Assembly (NCBI RefSeq): GCF_921293095.1
Contig: NC_060246.1
Location: forward strand, 140,926,198-140,990,197
Direction of reading: 5' to 3'
Source of the DNA: Ischnura elegans
Lineage: Eukaryota > Arthropoda > Insecta > Odonata > Coenagrionidae
DNA length: 64,000 nucleotides
The translations under genes and the position numbers were made by a program. Positions within the stretch are counted from its first letter, which is position 1, and each line of letters begins with the position of its first letter. Shown piece after piece: positions 47,401 through 58,300 of the stretch. The notes below the pieces were generated by a model. It worked only from the letters and a program-made list of their open reading frames with translations. It was not told where the DNA came from and searched no databases.

Positions 47401-50400
47401 ACGGATGGAATCTATGTCAAAAATGAAAACAATTCAATTCACGGCCTGACGTCGTAAATAAAAAAATATCACAAAGTTAACGTTTTCTCCGGCTAGAGGG
47501 CACTGACACTGACTGATATTGCCCACCTGGAAATGGGCTGTACGCAAAGCCAGGACATATCAGTCAGATTTACGAAGAAAGCCGCCGCTCGCGGAAATAA
47601 AATAACAGAAAAATCCGACCGATACCCCGTTGAACCTCTTGAATCATTAAGTCCATGTATCCGATACGGCCGCGCTCTGAAAATCACGGCAAAAAGCCCA
47701 CCTGTGACCATGGTGACGGATAGATAAGAGTCCGATGACTCCGATTCTAGGCCTACACCTTATCAACAGAGTTGCGGGACCAAAAGTATCCTCCCGGGAA
47801 AGAGAAACAGCATGCCTTTAATTACATCACCGCTAAACATGTATCGCAAAAAATTCAGCGTTGCACTCACGGACTACTATACTACAATATCTTCGCGTAA
47901 AAAGCATAGGCGTATCCGAAGAGTCGAGGTTGTGACATCCCTGTTTGATAAAAAATTAATGATTTTAATGAGAATTTAAAAGCTAAAAACACCTTGAAAA
48001 CGTCATTCAAAGATGCATAATTCAAAAAATTCCCTCGTATTTCATACTGAAGTGGATTTCAAAAAGAAGCGGATTCAGGCATAAATTTTGGAGAGCGACA
48101 TTAATATCTCTCCCTTAGATACATCAAAACAGTCTCGGAAAAGGCAGTTCAATATGCTATGATGCCCCTAGTGATATAAAATTTTAACAAGAATTCACCA
48201 ACCAAATTCTTTAACCAAATCTTCGAAAAGAAACTCTCATGTTTAGTAGGATTTACTCATCTTACATACTCATGCCAGTCCGATATTTATGACAGGAGGG
48301 CCTGTAATATATTCGGCGCGTCATCTATGGATGAAGGGAGATTTAAAAATGTTAATCATTAGACTAATGAAAAATTTCCTTTACTATAGGAGGGTCTTTC
48401 CATCTTTTCAATGATGTGATGCAACTTATCTTTAGCCAGTTGGACACTATATTGAGAATTTAAACACTTTCAGCACAATTTTGTACATTTCGGGTGACTT
48501 CGTTAAGTCTTCACCGTGGCTAGTCGCGGTATACTTAAATTAGCCATAAATTTGTCGATTGCGAGTGAACCTTTTTTGTAGTTAATGCTGATCCTGGTAC
48601 TCGTGGAATTCTGGGAGGTCTCATCCATTTAACGGAAAATATTAAGTCTCAAATAGCCGGCCAATACTTTTAAAAATATTCATTCACCTTCTCTCATTCC
48701 ACGAAAATTCGCGGCTACGGTATTCCGTTTTTATTCTTCAGAAATCGACGCCCTTTCGTCGCACAAATAGCTACAAATTAGTCATATAGGACTAATCCAT
48801 TGATAATAGTTTCTCACATCGCTTTCAACTAGCCCTCCGTGGCGCTATGGGGCAGAGATAATTTAATCCAGAGGCGAAAATAGCCGAGCCATTCGACGAA
48901 AATGACACGATAATTATTTTGAAAAGCGGTCAAAACGGATGCTGACGGGTGAGTTATCAATCTTTGGAAGGCTCTTTGGGGGGATTGATAACGCACGGTT
49001 TCTGACGGACTCCGCGACATCCATATTGGTCCACGGCGTTCTGAAATCGGTGGCCTCCCATTATTTTTCCTCCGCCGACAGACCGTGATTTGTCTGCGGG
49101 CCGCGCAAACGACTTTCCGAGTGCCGTCCACCCCCAACCAAAAATCCCTCGGGAGCCTCAAACCTTTTTTTGGTCCGAAGTTAATGACGACCTTTCAATC
49201 ATATGCCTTCTAAATGGAATTAAATCTGTGGCCTCGGCCGAAAGGGTCGCGTATTGGCCTCCTCTCTCTCTCCTTCCGAATTCATTCTCGGGGTAATCCC
49301 GCCGACACACATAAGCGGATGAAAGGGAATCAGTAACCTTCGAAGGATGAGTTCGTAGATGAGAAACTGAGGACCAGAAAATAATATCATTTGCCTGCAC
49401 TTGAATCCAAACCCCAATCCTCGGTTTCATGCTTGAAAAGGGCCGAATCCTCTTCGGCTGAAAAATCTCATCACTGCCTTTTTTTTCAAACTCAAATTTA
49501 GCTTTTTTAAAAATTACATGAACTATTTTTTAATCCTTTATGACTTCGGTTGCACATATAAAGAAAGATTTCCTATCCAGAATTTTATTTTTGACGGAAA
49601 AAAAGAGTTCTCGTCTTATCCAGTCTCTACTATCGAGGGAAAAAAATAGAAGACCTAAATTCAGCAGTTTTCATTACATCACATCTCTAGAACTCTCGTT
49701 ACTGTTAAATCTCGTTGAGACTCATAGTTGAGAAACAAGTGAAGAATGTAGCGAGCAAGGGTCAATATTTACTGCAGTTTAGTCTTCAAAGATAATTTTC
49801 TCAAAAAATAGTGAATTATCAAAGTGAAATTGATAAAAGATATTTAAAACTACTGCCTTTGAATCGTACGCTAAAGACACAGTTTGGAAATCAATTTTCC
49901 ATGTAAATTTTACTAAATGCCAAGCTTTTTTTTCCAGCTGGGTACATTCAAAGAAGCAGAAATTCCATGCCATAAGTGATCAGCATTGGAATATTTATCG
50001 CGGTTAATGGTTTTACATTAGGTTAAACTGATTCAAAGAGTCATTTGTTATTTCTATACTATTTAAAAATAAAGGAGCCTTTACTCTCTTAGCTACAACA
50101 GCCGGCTTTGCAGCAATTATGGATTTAATTTACACTAACTACTTCTCAGGGAAAGGCGTAAGACACTACAGCATAATTTCATCAGAATTGCAATGAAACC
50201 TAAACTGCTAATAATTCAGTTACATGGTGCTAAGTATTCCTTACTATGCATATCGATAAGCTACATTAATATCCTTAAGCCTAATTCCATGTAAAATTGA
50301 ATAATCTTTATCCCTTATCTATCATTGTCAGAAACAAGTGTATTGTTGATATTGGAATGAAAAAAAAGTTCACTAGATTCACTTTCGACCCATCACGTGT

Positions 50401-53400
50401 GGCATACGTGTGGAGAGGTTAAAACATTGAGCTTAAAAATCGAATGGCCAGCTTGCGTTCACTGCTCTCCTGTTTGTGGTCAATATATTAGAGCCCGTTG
50501 CATCCAATAGCGGTAGGCCGAACCTCTATTTCATTCAGTCATACTTCGTACTTTGTGTGTGGGTCAAAACTAAACCGTTTGAAGGTGAAGCACGTGGTCC
50601 CTCCAGTGCGAGACAATATCTGCGTTTCGTTTCGTCCCAGAGTTTTACTTTAGTTTCGACGCGAAATGGTTTTTACTCCGTTCGTCCCTGAGTTTAGCTC
50701 CCAGGGTTAAAATCCATTTCGTTTCTATGTTTCGCTCCCGGGAACGAAACTATTAAAATTTTCCTGGTTTTGACTTTTGTTTAGTTTCGATTGCCATCCC
50801 TGCTAGTACGGTCATTTTAACGATCAAACCAATGGAAAACAGTAATTTACACTGGCCTTTGAAAAAAGTTAACCGAAAGTATGTCGTTAAACTCAAGCTT
50901 AGAAAAACATAAACTTGTTCTTGTAACGAAACAGCTTTATTTGTTCAAATGAACTTGTCTCAATCAATAAAAAGAAAGGTTCCAAAAACCGAAAGCCTGT
51001 TGATTTACTGTCCGATCATTTTATCATGCCAGCATTCATGTTTTCCCATTATTTTAAATATCCGTATTTACTGATAAAACACTTAATACGGTAAAATATA
51101 CTAGGCTTTTTACGAAATTACCCAAAATCAATAAATTCCATTTCTACCTCGCGGCATATAAAGTGAGAACGAAAAATTACTCTGAAGAATAGAATCTCAA
51201 AATAAAGGAGAGCCCAAACTTTTTACGTCGAAAACATTTTCATTCTGAAATGCGCAAAATGCTTTCCTCGGCGCAATATGATTATTTCGCAGAACGAGGA
51301 AAACATCCGGGCCTAACCGAACCGCAAAATCATCCATATTTTTTCTGCAACCGATCTTCTAGCACAAAAATAAAAATATTTTCCGCGGAAGATTCAAGTG
51401 ATTCGGCTCGAAAATTATGAAATGCCGAATCCGGTTTTAAAAACCAGAAAGTCCAGTTCAGCTAATGCCTAAAATGGCTTCCCTGCGGTTGAGTTATTGC
51501 CTGACATCAGAAAATTCATTACCCGTAACAAATCACTTTTCGCTCCTTATCAGTGGAGTATAAATCTATATCCAATTTTCCGAATTTAGGTCAAGAAGAA
51601 TATTTATGGTACTTCAATGGCTAGATATTTGAGGTTTTAAGCTAAAAATAATTAAGAAATAAAGGTTCACCTAGGTTTCATTAACTGAAAAATCAATATT
51701 TAAAAAGTCTAATCCCAAACCCTCGTTTTTCCCTCTTATGAGTAGAAAAAAATAATTTAGGTCAGTTTTCATTACACGAACGGTTGTCAAAAATGCAGTT
51801 ATAATTTGAATTTTAATTGGATTGAAAATTGTGTTGAGTATTTGGAAATTACTATCATCAGTCACGAATAATAGTACATGATGTGAATGGATTTTAAAGG
51901 ATTTTTAAACCAGAATGGTTGCAGCAATTTATCGACCGGGGTGAGATCAGGTAAACTAAGTCGGGATCATGCGGAAAAAATAGTTGAGTCAAAAAACGGG
52001 AAAATAGAAATATCCATCTCAATTTAGAATTATTCCACTTTGTAATAGGCAACTTACGATTTTTAATTTTTTTCGTAAAAAAGTAAGATCATCAATGAAA
52101 GGCTTGGATCACCACAAGCTCCACCAAATTGAAAGTATGGAATACAATATGAGAATTCTAAATGAAGAGCTGGCTTTCAGTCGTGATCAAATGAATGGTA
52201 CGATTCAATTCCTCGTGACGCTGAAATTCCAGGGCATTTGGGGGATATGACCTCGTGCAGGCGGTTGCGTAATTGAAATTGGTGGAATTTTGGGTCACAG
52301 AGCTAATAATTTTCACCGCAAGTGGAAAGTTAGCATTTATTCATGGAATTTCTATTGGCAATGAGGTGGAATAGAGCCTAGTTTATCCATTCCGTGGTTT
52401 CATATCACACTCGAATCATGGTCGTAAATGAACGATACAAACTGATGCACTTAATACGTGAAAATTAGGCTTTAGAACTCGGGAAGTTAAAAGCACTACC
52501 CACAACATCGTTTCAACATAACCAGAGTGATAACATTATTGCTAGACACAATTGTGGGTCCACGAATAAAGCACGAGGAACTCGTGAAGGTGTTTAATTT
52601 GTTGTCACACATTGTGATTCTTATTTTTATAGTTCTTCTTGTGATTATCACCGACAGTTAGTGATTATATCTCAGATATTCGTCAATAGGATATCGAAAT
52701 ACCAATTTAATTATTTTTATACTATTCATATTAATTATATTTTAATTAGTTAATTATATATTTTAATTATTAGTACAATATTATTTTTGTCATTGTATAC
52801 TATAAGTATTCAACAAGTGAACTCCGAAATATCGCCTCAAAAATTCCAAAGCTCATTAATGTAAGCCTCTTCAAAGATACAATCTATCTAGCTTATTTGA
52901 TCAGTGCAAGAATTTGAAAAAGAAATAACATTAAATGTAAAGAAAAGCATTAAAAATGTGTGATTCAGTTACACATAACAACTAATTGGGCTAAAAAGGC
53001 ATAAATGTATTTCATAAAACTTAATTCCTTAAGTAATATGTTAGAAATACATAGGTGTTCACCTACCTGATATGATGAAAATTACGCCTGATATGAAAGT
53101 GAAGATCCGACGATGTCGCGCAAAATGTCCGAAGCAGCAGCAGAACTCGCCGAGGAACAGGAGAGCGGTTGCAAGGAAGAAGAAAGCCGCCGATTTGGTG
53201 ACAGCGTCTAGGATAAGGAAAAAAATAATGCTAAATCTGAGGAAAATAGGCTATTGGTATGCAGCATAATTCCTTAACTATAATTTAAACGTATTTCATG
53301 ATAAAAAATTAATTGGAACTCATAGCGCAGCGGAAAAATAAAGATTTTATTAATCGCACAAGTTTATTTAGGGTAAACATGCGTGTAAAAGTATTTTAAC

Positions 53401-54929
53401 TACCTGAAACTTAAGTATATGCAACGATAAAAATGAAATTTGTGGAAGGTAGCCATTTAATTGTCCATGTAATACGGATATTTATATTAAGAAGCATCTC
53501 TTACTCCATGAAAAGTGTATGTATCCTTATCCTCACATCTTAGCTTGAAAATAGCATTTTTAACCATTAAGGAGCTAAAATTTATCCGAATTAGACGAAA
53601 AAAATATTTCAATGTCGCAAACTCAAACATTTTACAAATTTTACCCGCCCATTTTTTTATTCATGCATTTTTCTGTGCTGTTTCTGTTCTTCAAATGCAT
53701 AAAGGCCAAAAGGGTAAAAATATGTACTAACTACTTCAGAAAGTACAAAGATATGGTGAGTTCCTAATAAAACGGCATTTAATTTTATAAAATTATGATG
53801 CAGAATATTTTCCAAGCTTGTAAAAGAAAATGTCGTTAAATAACATAGAATTTGTCCCGGAATGTAATAAATGAACGGAAGTAAGTGTTAATGAAGGAAA
53901 GACTGTTAGATGAGAGGTTGTATTTCCCCTTCGTAATATTTACTAAGGGAAAATTTTGCTTAATATGTCATTCAGCAGATACTAAGCAATAGACAATAGA
54001 AGCAGGAAAAAAGTTGAGTATCGGGAAGGGATACAAAGAAAAAAACGCAGCAAAGAGTTACTTTAGTTATCACCATGCAAAAATGGAAATGAGAATGGAT
54101 TTATATTTGGAATTGAACACAATGAATGTGAAAATGTGATTGGATGTTATAAAGTAAAGGTGGTTATGGAGGAATAAAAAAACCGTTAAACCTTCGAGCG
54201 ATATTTTGCTGTCAATCAATCTAGCATTAATAATGAACGGAATGAAGTAGGCAATGAAATATTCAGTGCTCGAAAAAAATGTAATTAAATGGTGACAATA
54301 TGAATAATTTAACGTAAAATTACCTCAAATCCAGCAATATGCTTGCCACATTGGGCTGATAATAAATTTAACTAAACTGCTATGAATGAAAGTCTATTTG
54401 TAATTGTCCTGAATAAGTTCATTCCGACAAAAACAAAATTGATTATACACAGAGATGATTTGTTTTATTTATGCCTTACACATTATTTATTATTATTTAT
54501 TTTATTTCGCAACAAATTTTGCAACCTCAAGGATATTTTATATTTTTAAGAATGGAAACAGAAAATTTCAAATTTAAATTCACAACTGAGATTTCCATAA
54601 TTCGTCACCATTGCATCATAAATTTAGGGTATATTTAAAAAATGTAATTTGCAAACATTTTTCCCATAGATTAATTTTTCTTTATAATGGGTAATGTACA
54701 ATGTAGCATCTCTGAGCAGATACAAGTTAAAATATTAGATTATGGCACGGATTAATCACGTCTTCTTGTTATTATATAAATATACTAAAATACTATAAAA
54801 TATTGAATATGGTTCGTAACTTTTACCAGTACTCACATGGAATGGCCATAGTAGAATCATTTGGATCGGGGCTGTATTCTTCTCTCGGGAAGTAGTCAAT
54901 ATTAAAGCACACGTAGTCATAAGCTCCCG
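34775..54929 (-). CDS. stg1: Stargazin-like TARP / calcium-channel gamma subunit (gene span, lacks first exon)
   Basis: Five exons join in phase: 54837-54929, 53067-53207, 39083-39471, 37545-37962, 34775-35466 (1733 bases). They encode the end of the first extracellular loop (NIDYFPREEYSPDPNDSTMAIPY), helix 2 (AVTKSAAFFFLATALLFLGEF), helix 3 (IFTFISGVIFIISGLLMLIG), a second loop, helix 4 (YSFLLVVTGFISTELAG) and a very long cytosolic tail. The tail is proline-rich, then acidic, then serine/glycine-rich, and ends RKTTPV. That is the PDZ ligand of TARPs, which bind AMPA-type glutamate receptors and anchor them through PSD-95-like scaffolds. Insect Stg1 plays this role at glutamatergic synapses. 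The intron positions around helices 2 and 3 match the vertebrate gamma-subunit genes. The first exon (helix 1 and the HSGLW motif) was not found up to 64000 and probably lies beyond. Confidence 0.93.
36112..36262. repeat. Direct repeat, copy A
   Basis: Matches 36688-36832 along its length: CTTCGGAG-AAAACTATT, TGGAAATGGAAAAGAAAGC, CTTAAAATTTAGC, ACGAATCTT, TTTATTTATTACCCT and ACCAAATCAA in the same order. The family is unknown. Confidence 0.75.
36688..36832. repeat. Direct repeat, copy B
   Basis: Second copy of the repeat at 36112-36262, same orientation, about 576 bp away. Confidence 0.75.
36991..37412. mobile_element. MITE with about 42-bp inverted ends
   Basis: The left end CAGGGTGTTTAAGGAAAAAC and the reverse complement of the right end, CAGAGTTTTTCAGGAGGAA, are followed by the near-identical CAATACTTCAGGAGGTGGTA in each arm. 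The flanks contain AT and TA, so the target site is uncertain. No coding capacity. Confidence 0.7.
37545..37962 (-). CDS. stg1: TARP exon D (proline-rich and acidic tail)
   Basis: The acceptor is CTCCATACAG in phase 0. It encodes about 139 residues: VSYSGPPPPHPAFLPP, a run of about 13 prolines around a CRRHPP segment, a YRYSTPPSPHYGG motif, and an acidic stretch (EEEDDEDEDDEEE). The exon is extremely GC-rich. I end it at a GC-type donor, GAAG|GCAAGT, because this matches the consensus for GC-AG introns and joins in phase 1 to exon E. A weaker GT donor at 37514-37513 is also in phase 1. Without splicing the frame stops at 37498. Confidence 0.82.
37963..39082. other. TARP intron C-D
   Basis: A 1.1 kb AT-rich intron between two very GC-rich exons. 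Nothing else seen. Confidence 0.9.
39083..39471 (-). CDS. stg1: TARP exon C (rest of helix 3, helix 4, start of tail)
   Basis: The acceptor is TTATTCGCAG and the donor is CAG|GTGAGT (phase 0). It encodes LLMLIGLVMYISIFKAEIG, the loop PRSTLDPPMFTFRYGYSF, helix 4 and FLYIYWHQAEWRRKG. A proline- and cysteine-rich cytosolic stretch follows (GPRPPPPPLAPN, CPGGCPPPPP). The 3' half is much richer in GC than the surrounding introns. Decayed tandem copies of its first ~70 bases lie just upstream. Confidence 0.94.
39715..39870 (-). pseudogene. Decayed tandem copy of the 5' part of TARP exon C, copy 2
   Basis: The minus strand reads CATTCGCAG| then LLMLNGLVMLISMFKVKIG and a stop, against LLMLIGLVMYISIFKAEIG in the real exon. 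Similarity also covers about 70 bases of the intron before the acceptor (CTACCTCGA, AATCGCTG). Helix 4 and the tail are missing, so inclusion would truncate the protein. Confidence 0.85.
39893..40010 (-). pseudogene. Decayed tandem copy of the 5' part of TARP exon C, copy 3
   Basis: A more eroded copy: after TTCACAG the minus strand reads FLVLID, a stop, then VMCIRNFKVTIGSKFLP. The real exon has LLMLIGLVMYISIFKAEIG and then SKLRP. One base is lost at the acceptor, giving a frameshift relative to splicing. Confidence 0.75.
41447..41729. mobile_element. hAT-type MITE
   Basis: The left end CATGCGCGGATTTAGTGG and the reverse complement of the right end CAGGGGCGGATCCAGAA are imperfect inverted repeats. 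The flanks CCTGTGCA (41439) and CCTGTACA (41730) match at 7 of 8 positions. Related to the eroded element near 6395. Confidence 0.8.
43644..44418 (+). mobile_element. Internally deleted mariner element
   Basis: The terminal repeats CGAGGGCGGTTT and AAATCGCCCTCG lie between TA dinucleotides, the mariner target. At 775 bp it is shorter than the usual 1.3 kb. The plus strand keeps the C-terminal third of a mariner transposase with stops. Confidence 0.85.
44001..44330 (+). pseudogene. Mariner transposase C-terminal fragment
   Basis: It reads ALIHGNNRHLSADAAQQLFE, QVQWDIIDHPPCNTDV, YNYHLHAEIKMRLGGKRF, TDDEL, a stop, then EEGIVKLVHRHDQFLNCLG. This follows the mariner pattern HDNARPH ... WEVxxHPPYSPDLAPSDYHLF ... 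LVxRxDKCLN. The catalytic PDLAPSD-type stretch is degraded and the last third lies after the stop. Confidence 0.85.
45290..45475 (+). pseudogene. hAT transposase C-terminal dimerisation fragment
   Basis: The end of the frame reads ISQERLSSLAMLSIEHDV, then LDEIINDFAQKKARKQN and a stop. The pattern QERLSxLAxLSIEHxxA with a following IxxFAxxKARK is the C-terminal dimerisation motif of ZMYM/TTF-type hAT transposases. The rest of the protein is missing. Confidence 0.75.
45522..45541. repeat. TA microsatellite inside the hAT relic
   Basis: Ten TA units just after the transposase fragment stop codon. Confidence 0.9.
53067..53207 (-). CDS. stg1: TARP exon B (helices 2 and 3)
   Basis: The acceptor is ATCCTAG and the donor is TCAG|GTAGGT. 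It encodes AVTKSAAFFFLATALLF, GEFCCCFGHFARHRR and FTFISGVIFIISG. This matches the two-helix exon of gamma-subunit genes, including the basic turn between helices. Confidence 0.94.
53208..54836. other. TARP intron A-B
   Basis: A 1.6 kb AT-rich intron. No repeat or gene recognised. Confidence 0.9.
54837..54929 (-). CDS. stg1: TARP exon A (end of first extracellular loop)
   Basis: The acceptor is CTTCTTGATGACAG after a pyrimidine-rich tract and the donor is CCAT|GTGAGT. It encodes GAYDYVCFNIDYFPREEY, SPDPNDSTMAIP and the first base of a tyrosine. IDYFP is a hallmark of insect Stg1 and corresponds to IDHFPED of mammalian stargazin. The phase-2 start requires an upstream exon ending in one base. 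Confidence 0.9.
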
Positions 54930-55180
54930 CTGTCATCAAGAAGGTAGAGGAGGTGGCCAGCATTCGTTGTTAAGCGTCAATGAAAAGAGAAAGAAAATGT
55001 TGAACACCAATTAACAATTCCAGCTCTGCTTAGCATACATTGATGAACAAGCTAGAGAAAATAACGAAGAAAAGACGTCGTTTAATTAAAATAAAATCCA
55101 CATCAACGTATATATATTCAAAAGTACTAAGAGCTTAAATCGAAACTTGAAGATCGTACGTGGTGGAAGGATTCCATATT

Positions 55181-55331
55181 AATAATAAAAGACACATGTT
55201 TCTTCCACAAGTTTATAAAAATTTATATTTATTACCGGTGTCGGCTGTTACACCATTATCAAATCCGAAACCGGTAATGAAGTAGAAATTTTTATATACT
55301 TGTGGAAGAAACAAAGTGTCTTTCATTATTA
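55181..55331. repeat. Short palindromic element
   Basis: The arms TAATAATAAAAGACAC...GTTTCTTCCACAAGT and ACTTGTGGAAGAAAC...GTGTCTTTCATTATTA are about 45 bp each around a centre with ACCGGTGTCGG and CCGAAACCGGT. It could form a hairpin; most likely a small fold-back MITE. Confidence 0.75.
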
Positions 55332-58300
55332 ATATTGAGAGCTTAGCAAGCCATTCTTACCCATATGGTACAACTTTTTGTCCTCGTAAACTGCCTATCT
55401 CCTCAAATTTCATTTGCCGATTTATTCCTAGCAGTAAAATAACTGAGGTTAACACGATTGGCAGTAAATTGACTGCGGTATGATTATGATAATCAAAGCC
55501 AGTTTCCATGAGGATAATTAAAAGAAAGTTTGTGTTTATAAAACCAATATGGAGTTGGAAACTATTCCTAATAAAATCGAAAAACTGGTTGTTGGCAGAG
55601 ATTTTTTATTGGAATACATTGAATTAATAATTTTTTAGTTTTTTAATGAAAATTTTGGCAGAAACAATAAAACGACACTCGAAAAGATTATTATATGTTA
55701 TAGAATAAGTGATACCAACACGGACGGGTTGCGGATAGTGGATAAGCCAGCAGGGCATTGAAGATTATCACCATGGAGTGTTAAGTCATTAAGAAATTTG
55801 TTCATAATCATGAAACTAGGCAGTATTGTTCCTTTCTTTTCTCAGATGTGTCCCAAACCTTGATGAAAATGAGCTCATAAAAATTTGATTTTTTCCTCTA
55901 ACAATTTCATTAAAAAAATACTTTCACTTTCACCCGGTGCAATTGTGTAAATAAAAATTTGATTGAATCGTTTTACCACTTTAAGTACTCCATCGATCTA
56001 TAAAGTTAAATGGTACAAGCTTTATAGCTTTTTACCCTAGCAATAGATGTGTTGCAAGGGTAAAAGTCAACAATTATTCGCTAGAATCACTGAAGAACTC
56101 GCCATGGTCCAATAGCGTCACAAGTGCATGAGACTTATATGCGTAACCCAAAACAATCAGTCCAAAACCACGTCATGGAAGGGCCTCTAGTTTCAAACTT
56201 TAAAGAGAGATCTAGAATTTAAAAACTATGATCTGGGTTTATGTTGGAACCACATGAATCGATGGTAAGATAAAGTTTAAATGTGAAGTCTGCGTAATTA
56301 TGCGGTGGAAGGTATATTATACTATTAAAAATCGCCTCAAGTATAATATCCTATCTTTTCAATTTACTTTCACAACAGAGCGATCTCATCTCTCCCTCCC
56401 TTTCGCCAGAGCACTGCTTATCCCGCGGCCTCAAGGACGATCACTCTTGTGGCTGCGGTCTCATTCCCACCTCTTCCCACCTCTCCACGGGCGCCTCTGC
56501 TCATCCCGGCATTTCCATTCTCCCGTCGCCGCAATCACCCGGGCTTCCGCTTCGGACAAATCTCCGGCACCTCGAGGATTCGTGCGGGACAAAACTTGTT
56601 TTAAGTGTTCATCTCCGTTGTTGGGGGAAATGAGCTCGCCTGCGGTCTAGAGGGTGGAGGGAGGGAAGCGAAGGCACTGTGCCGATTGCGGTGTCGGAAG
56701 GAGGTTGGGGGAAAGGTGGGGTTTCATGGGTCTTCGGCCCAACCCTAATTTCGACCTAGAACCTCTGGACGTAGGATTAGAATGAGATTCATATGGCATT
56801 AAAAAAACAATTTATTGATCTATGTCATTGAAACGATTATCTAAGAGAAATAAAAGGATTGTAATAAATTCGTGAGGCTTTCAAAATGTTTATTTCATTT
56901 TAATAATAGCAATATTTGAGGGATAAGCCGAGTGAATACCGCAAAATAGCAGCAACTCGGGAAAATGTTTGGTTTTCAACGTGTGGGCACTTAACGAGGT
57001 GTTCCAAGTTCAAATCCGTGAGAGTCCTTCGAATATGGGCTAGGTAATCCTAGAAAATTAACTGACCTTATTCCACTGCATGCAAGATACTCAATCGGGG
57101 TAGTTTTGCATGGGAATGAGCTACATCCGTTTCTAAAAATAACGAGTTGATGCACTTGATTAAAAGAATGGTAAAAATATAGCCAAAGGGGAGTTTCAAT
57201 CTCAAGAAAGGGTTACTAAGATTTATTTAAGAATAAAAATTATTGTTTAGTTATTATAACGGAGTGAAATAGTATTTAGGAATCCGATTTAGACATCAAA
57301 TTGGTACAGATAAAAGTTTGAACAAAATTTGAAAAGTTGAAAATGCTCCTCCGCTGGAATGGTAAACAAATATAAGGGATGCGAACTGAAAAAGGAATAG
57401 GAATAGATGAAGGCTTCCACAGAGGAGAGCAAGACACGCCACTCGTATTTGGTAATGAAAACAGCCTCGATATTTTTTGACTGCTACTTTAGGCAGCATT
57501 CATTCACTCTCCATTTCATATTCGAAGACGCAACTAAAATATCGGCAAACCTATTGCCGAAGCGTATCAAGGTACCCTAAAACACAATCGTGGAGTTTCA
57601 CGGACTTCTAATATTGTGGAGGATGGAAAGAGTGTTGCATGCTGTGCGAAAACAATAACGTTTTCTACTTACCAGTTCACTTGAAACAAATGAAAATGGT
57701 GATAATCCGTGTGTCCGTTCCCTCTCAATGTTCCCATTTTGCGATATAAAGTTATATTTAAATTAAACTTCTTAGGATAAAAAATCCAGGGATGTATGAA
57801 TTATGCAACCGAATCAAATAAATCGAACACAGAACTATAAAAATTTGGTACTTCATAAAGAATTGGATCCTGACAATAAGGAAAAAAAAGAATCAATTCT
57901 GGGAAGACGAATCTATGTAAGTCCAAAAATCCTCCAAAATTCGGAGCGAAACGATTGAAAGCATAATTTAAATGTATCTTAACGCAAAATTCAACAAACA
58001 CCCGAAAAGAAAAAGTTTTCAATACATACCTTAACACCCTTTACCCTAAGAAAAGGTTCATATCTAAATTTTTTAAATATCTTATGCTACAATATCAAGC
58101 TGCTTGAGTGCACCTCACTTGGAGTCGACCTAAATTTTCAAGTCCATTCCTGTCATCACCAAATCTAATTAACTAATTGCTACATCGCCTCATGATAAAA
58201 ATGTTCTCGATTTTCATGACAAAGTCAAAGCTAGGATATTTGACTGTATATTTTTTAATTAAAAGACATACTCTGGCTACTAATCTGACATATCATTGAC

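Larger units (their letters stand above)
39472..53066. other. TARP intron B-C, 13.6 kb
   Basis: It holds two decayed exon copies, a hAT-type MITE, a deleted mariner, a hAT relic and GC-richer patches at 47480-47750 and 48830-49440. No independent gene is supported; one short candidate is noted at 47533. Confidence 0.7.

Noticed and set aside
48829-49440. Overlapping frames of 110, 68 and 90 codons in a GC-richer patch
   Set aside because: The composition is biased, both strands are open and no motif or splice structure is convincing.
50476-50800. Possible transposon with TTTCGTTTC-rich interior and a right end like CAGGGATGGCAATCG in reverse
   Set aside because: One plausible hAT-like right end is visible, but no matching left end or target duplication was found, so limits cannot be given.
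56300-56740. GC-rich patch with a 116-codon frame, considered as the TARP first exon or a promoter
   Set aside because: It has no HSGLW-like motif or first transmembrane helix on the minus strand; promoter function cannot be judged from sequence alone.
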